Assembly (NCBI GenBank): GCA_019119305.1 | Contig: DWXH01000035.1 | Span: forward strand, 1 to 62,112 | Direction: 5' to 3' | DNA: 62,112 nucleotides | Source of the DNA: Candidatus Alistipes merdigallinarum | GTDB taxonomy: Bacteria > Bacteroidota > Bacteroidia > Bacteroidales > Rikenellaceae | Shown: positions 59,680-62,112 of the stretch, piece by piece | Layout of the letters: each line of letters starts with the position of its first letter | How positions within the stretch are numbered: position 1 is the first letter of the stretch | Position numbers and translations under genes: made by a program | The notes under the pieces: generated by a model | Database searches by the model: none | What the model was told of the DNA's origin: nothing | Seen by the model: the letters and a program-made list of their open reading frames with translations, nothing else

Positions 59680-61935
59680 TTATTTTTCCACAGCTTCTCG
59701 GGACAAGGACGATTTATCCGTTTCTGAAAAATATTTTTGCGCTTTCAACAGATTACGGCTTTGAAGCACCATTGTTTTGGTTTCGTTGATGATCGTCAAA
59801 TAGAGGATACTACTTCTCGTGGTGGATGCTTTTGCCTTCACACGCTTAATCTGACTCTTGATCGCAGCCGCCAAAATATCAAACAACTCATCCCGCATAC
59901 GCAAAATGTTGTCTAGATCACTGAAATTATTCGTGCTCAACATCTTATTGATTCGCGCATAAATCGCGCTTACTTGATCGTTGACCCGTTTAAGGTCTTC
60001 CAACTGATCCACTCGGAAGCCTTCATGATTGTTGTTGATGTGGTCAAAACTCGGCCGCGTAATATGAACCAAAGCCTTTGCAACCTCATCGAGATAATCC
60101 ACCACTTGAACATAATAATGTCCCGTTTCAAGATAGTTCTCTTGCATCTCAATCAGAGTCGGCAAAACTTCATGTTTGCGTTCATGAGCAACCTGATAAA
60201 GCTCCTCCGACTCCCGGACCATCTTCTTCAGCAACTTTCGGTCTTCATTGAACAAGCCGATCAGTGTTTGATTATAGATCGTGGTCACCTTGCTCATCGT
60301 CTCTGTCACCTCTTTTACGCTCCGGCCGACAATCGATTTTTCGTCCGTTGCTTCGTGCTCTGCCTGCTTTTCTGCCTCTTTTTTCAATTTACGGTTGTGA
60401 ACCAGTGTACTTTGAACCATCAGATACCCGCACAGCAAAGTCAATGCAGCCACAGCAATCCCTTGCCCCCACATCAAAATCGCCGCAACGATAAAGGCGA
60501 TCGTAAAGGCGATCAATGCCGTAAAGAACCATCCTGCAATCACAGTCAACACACCGGTAATCCGATAGACTGCACTTTCGCGCCCCCATGCACGGTCGGA
60601 AAGCGAACTACCCATCGCCACCATAAATGTCACGTATGTGGTGGACAAAGGCAACTGCAAGGAGGTTGCCGCCGAGATCAACAACGATGCCACCGTTAGG
60701 TTTACTGTTGCACGAATCAAATCGAACGGAGCTTTATCCTTGTTTCGAACCGGGACAAAACGGCTGGCAACGAAACGTTGTATCCGCTCGGGCATATATT
60801 TTTCATAATTGCGATTGACGTTGATCGCTGTTCGCACAATCGCGCGGGAAACGGAAGTCGATCCGAACCGTTCGATCCCCGCATCCTGGCGCGCGAGATT
60901 GATCTCGGTGTCGGATACGGTCTGCGCCTTTTTCGAGAACCACAAAGTAACTACCATGATAGCTCCTGAAATGAAAAGGACCAACAGATTGGCAACAACC
61001 GGTTCATTCAGGCCGCTCATCAACATATTTGTATCCCCGGAAGCATGGACAATCTGGTAAGCATCAACACCCGCAACGAAAACTCCGATGAAATTCACCA
61101 AGTCGTTTCCGGCAAAAGCCAGTGCCAACGAAAATGTTCCCGCAAGGACCGTGATCTTTAATATGTTGACCTTTACCAAATACAAAAGAAACATAATAAT
61201 GCTCCAACCGACCAACAAAACGCCCAAAAAGACCATTTTATGGGTCTCCATCCACGCCATCCAATCGGCAGGAATGATGTTCGTTCCTTTCAGACCTTTA
61301 AACACGGCGAAATAGGTGATCGCGGTCAGGGCAATTCCGCACCACACGGAACCGAAAGTTTTCAGATTCTTTTTATACCGGAATGAAAAGATCAACCGGG
61401 TAATATACATGATCACTGTTCCGAATACGAAAGCGATCACTACGGAGAGCAGGATTCCGCCAATGATGACCATGGCATTTCCCGTATTGATCATATCCCC
61501 CATCGTGGCTTTCGTACCGTCCGGTAAAGTAGCTAACGTATCGCTTGATATCTTAAAAATACAGATTCCGACAGCCGCCCCCAACAATCCGAAGACCAAA
61601 GAGACTGTAGTCGAGGTAGGCATCCCGAGTGTATTGAATATATCGAGCAGGATCACATTCGTAAACATCACTGCGAGGAAAAGCAGCATGACTTCGGAGA
61701 AGGTAAACATCTCGGGATGGAACACCCCGCTACGAGCAACCTCCATCATCCCGCTGGATGTCAACGCTCCGACAATAATTCCGACGGATGCAACCGTCAT
61801 AATGACATAACGGGGAGCTACACGAGAGCCCAACGCCGAATTCAAGAAGTTCACCGCGTCATTCGCAACGCCGACGATCAGACTGGAAACGGCAAGCGCC
61901 AACATGATGATCACGATAACAAGATACAAATCCAT
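59680..61935 (-). CDS. inorganic phosphate transporter (PiT family) with C-terminal PhoU-like domain
   Basis: The 751-residue transporter has about ten to twelve membrane segments and the two PiT signature repeats: SLIVGVANDAVNFLNSALGSRVA near residue 20 and AFAGNDLVNFIGVFVAG near 280 (each with GxxNDxxNF). The last 225 residues are soluble and helical (ETMSKVTTIYNQTLIGLFNEDRKLL, HEVLPTLIEMQENYLETGHYYVQVVDYLDEV), resembling PhoU/DUF47. Stand-alone PiT proteins are shorter, so the domain is fused here, where it may gate or sense phosphate. The start is clear and no promoter was identified. Confidence 0.92.
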   Translation of the reverse strand: MDLYLVIVIIMLALAVSSLIVGVANDAVNFLNSALGSRVAPRYVIMTVASVGIIVGALTSSGMMEVARSGVFHPEMFTFSEVMLLFLAVMFTNVILLDIFNTLGMPTSTTVSLVFGLLGAAVGICIFKISSDTLATLPDGTKATMGDMINTGNAMVIIGGILLSVVIAFVFGTVIMYITRLIFSFRYKKNLKTFGSVWCGIALTAITYFAVFKGLKGTNIIPADWMAWMETHKMVFLGVLLVGWSIIMFLLYLVKVNILKITVLAGTFSLALAFAGNDLVNFIGVFVAGVDAYQIVHASGDTNMLMSGLNEPVVANLLVLFISGAIMVVTLWFSKKAQTVSDTEINLARQDAGIERFGSTSVSRAIVRTAINVNRNYEKYMPERIQRFVASRFVPVRNKDKAPFDLIRATVNLTVASLLISAATSLQLPLSTTYVTFMVAMGSSLSDRAWGRESAVYRITGVLTVIAGWFFTALIAFTIAFIVAAILMWGQGIAVAALTLLCGYLMVQSTLVHNRKLKKEAEKQAEHEATDEKSIVGRSVKEVTETMSKVTTIYNQTLIGLFNEDRKLLKKMVRESEELYQVAHERKHEVLPTLIEMQENYLETGHYYVQVVDYLDEVAKALVHITRPSFDHINNNHEGFRVDQLEDLKRVNDQVSAIYARINKMLSTNNFSDLDNILRMRDELFDILAAAIKSQIKRVKAKASTTRSSILYLTIINETKTMVLQSRNLLKAQKYFSETDKSSLSREAVEK

Positions 61936-61992
61936 AATCGATTATTATTTGATTTTTAGACTCTATGGTATTTTAATAATAAATAATTTGAA

Positions 61993-62112
61993 TCAGTAGT
62001 TGAAAATAAGGTATAAAAAAGCGATTGCAATCTTACCCATCGTATGAATTAGGAGTCCGCAAGTAGAGCGACACTTACCAGCTCTTTGAATATCTGTTTT
62101 TTCGTTCAGCCA
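61993..62112 (-). CDS. partial open frame entering from the right edge (C-terminal end, possible transposase)
   Basis: The minus strand is open from the window edge to a TGA at 61995-61993, giving 39 residues. The residues include KTDIQRAGKCRSTCG and end MGKIAIAFLYLIFNY. The basic, then hydrophobic end resembles C termini of some IS transposases, but this is from memory. The rest lies outside the window. It could also be chance. It has no proven link to the PiT gene downstream. Confidence 0.25.
   Translation of the reverse strand, partial: WLNEKTDIQRAGKCRSTCGLLIHTMGKIAIAFLYLIFNY

Noticed and set aside
1-62112. CRISPR array, prophage or integrative element
   Set aside because: No regularly spaced repeats, integrase, phage structural genes or att-like duplication at the tRNA were seen by eye.

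Overview
The window looks like chromosomal DNA of a Bacteroidales bacterium. The gene set resembles Rikenellaceae such as Alistipes, but the sequence alone does not fix the genus. Supporting signs are the repeated Bacteroidetes promoter signature (TTTG, about 19 bases, TAnnTTTG), many lipoproteins with an N-terminal Cys, Bacteroidetes-restricted families (DUF4199, DUF4293, DUF4831, DUF1893), fimbrillin-like adhesins, and a ParE/ParC pair of the Bacteroidetes type. No phage, CRISPR array or complete insertion sequence is visible.

Layout. 211-2596 (minus): wecC-wecB, making UDP-ManNAc uronate for surface glycans. 2744-9963: a Crp/Fnr-family regulator divergent from three lipoprotein genes, a metzincin-like metalloprotease and two paralogous fimbrillin/FISUMP-like adhesins. 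A perfect palindrome sits where a class II CRP activator would bind. 10065-12215: an AraC regulator divergent from a clan-A glycosidase gene broken by two in-frame stops. 12408-15895 (minus): a redox operon of a NapH-like polyferredoxin membrane protein, a Tat-targeted ferredoxin/aldo-keto reductase and an ECF-type S component. 16123-21600: a DUF1893 gene, a PspC-PadR-PspC-LiaF-like envelope-stress operon, pfkA and a zinc-type CDF exporter. 21708-21780: initiator tRNA-fMet.

22073-25580 (minus): rmlA-rmlC-rmlD-rmlB for dTDP-L-rhamnose, divergent from a beta-propeller glycosidase. 27074-32299: mltG, SRP RNA, tsaC-like, DUF4199, a GT2 glycosyltransferase, a BACON-like lipoprotein and DUF4293, closed by a 24-bp perfect hairpin. 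32390-40044 (minus): a large (alpha/alpha)6-type glycosidase, an RluD-like synthase, a PASTA protein, mqnE, rpmH, rsmG and a polyprenyl synthase. 40249-54994 (plus): plsC, parE, parC, aroK, a DUF3298-like lipoprotein, purL, murI, ftsK and a LolA-like carrier. 55015-61935 (minus): an AlkD-like protein, DUF4831, trmN6, two FKBP lipoproteins and a PiT phosphate transporter with a PhoU-like tail. An open frame enters from the right edge.

Most genes are housekeeping: cell wall, topoisomerase, purine, menaquinone and translation functions. The accessory interest lies in the Crp-linked protease/adhesin locus, the glycosidase loci with their own regulators or operator-like repeats, and the exported Fe-S operon. 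Start codons were chosen from signal peptides, conserved N termini and promoter position, and several differ from the longest open frame.
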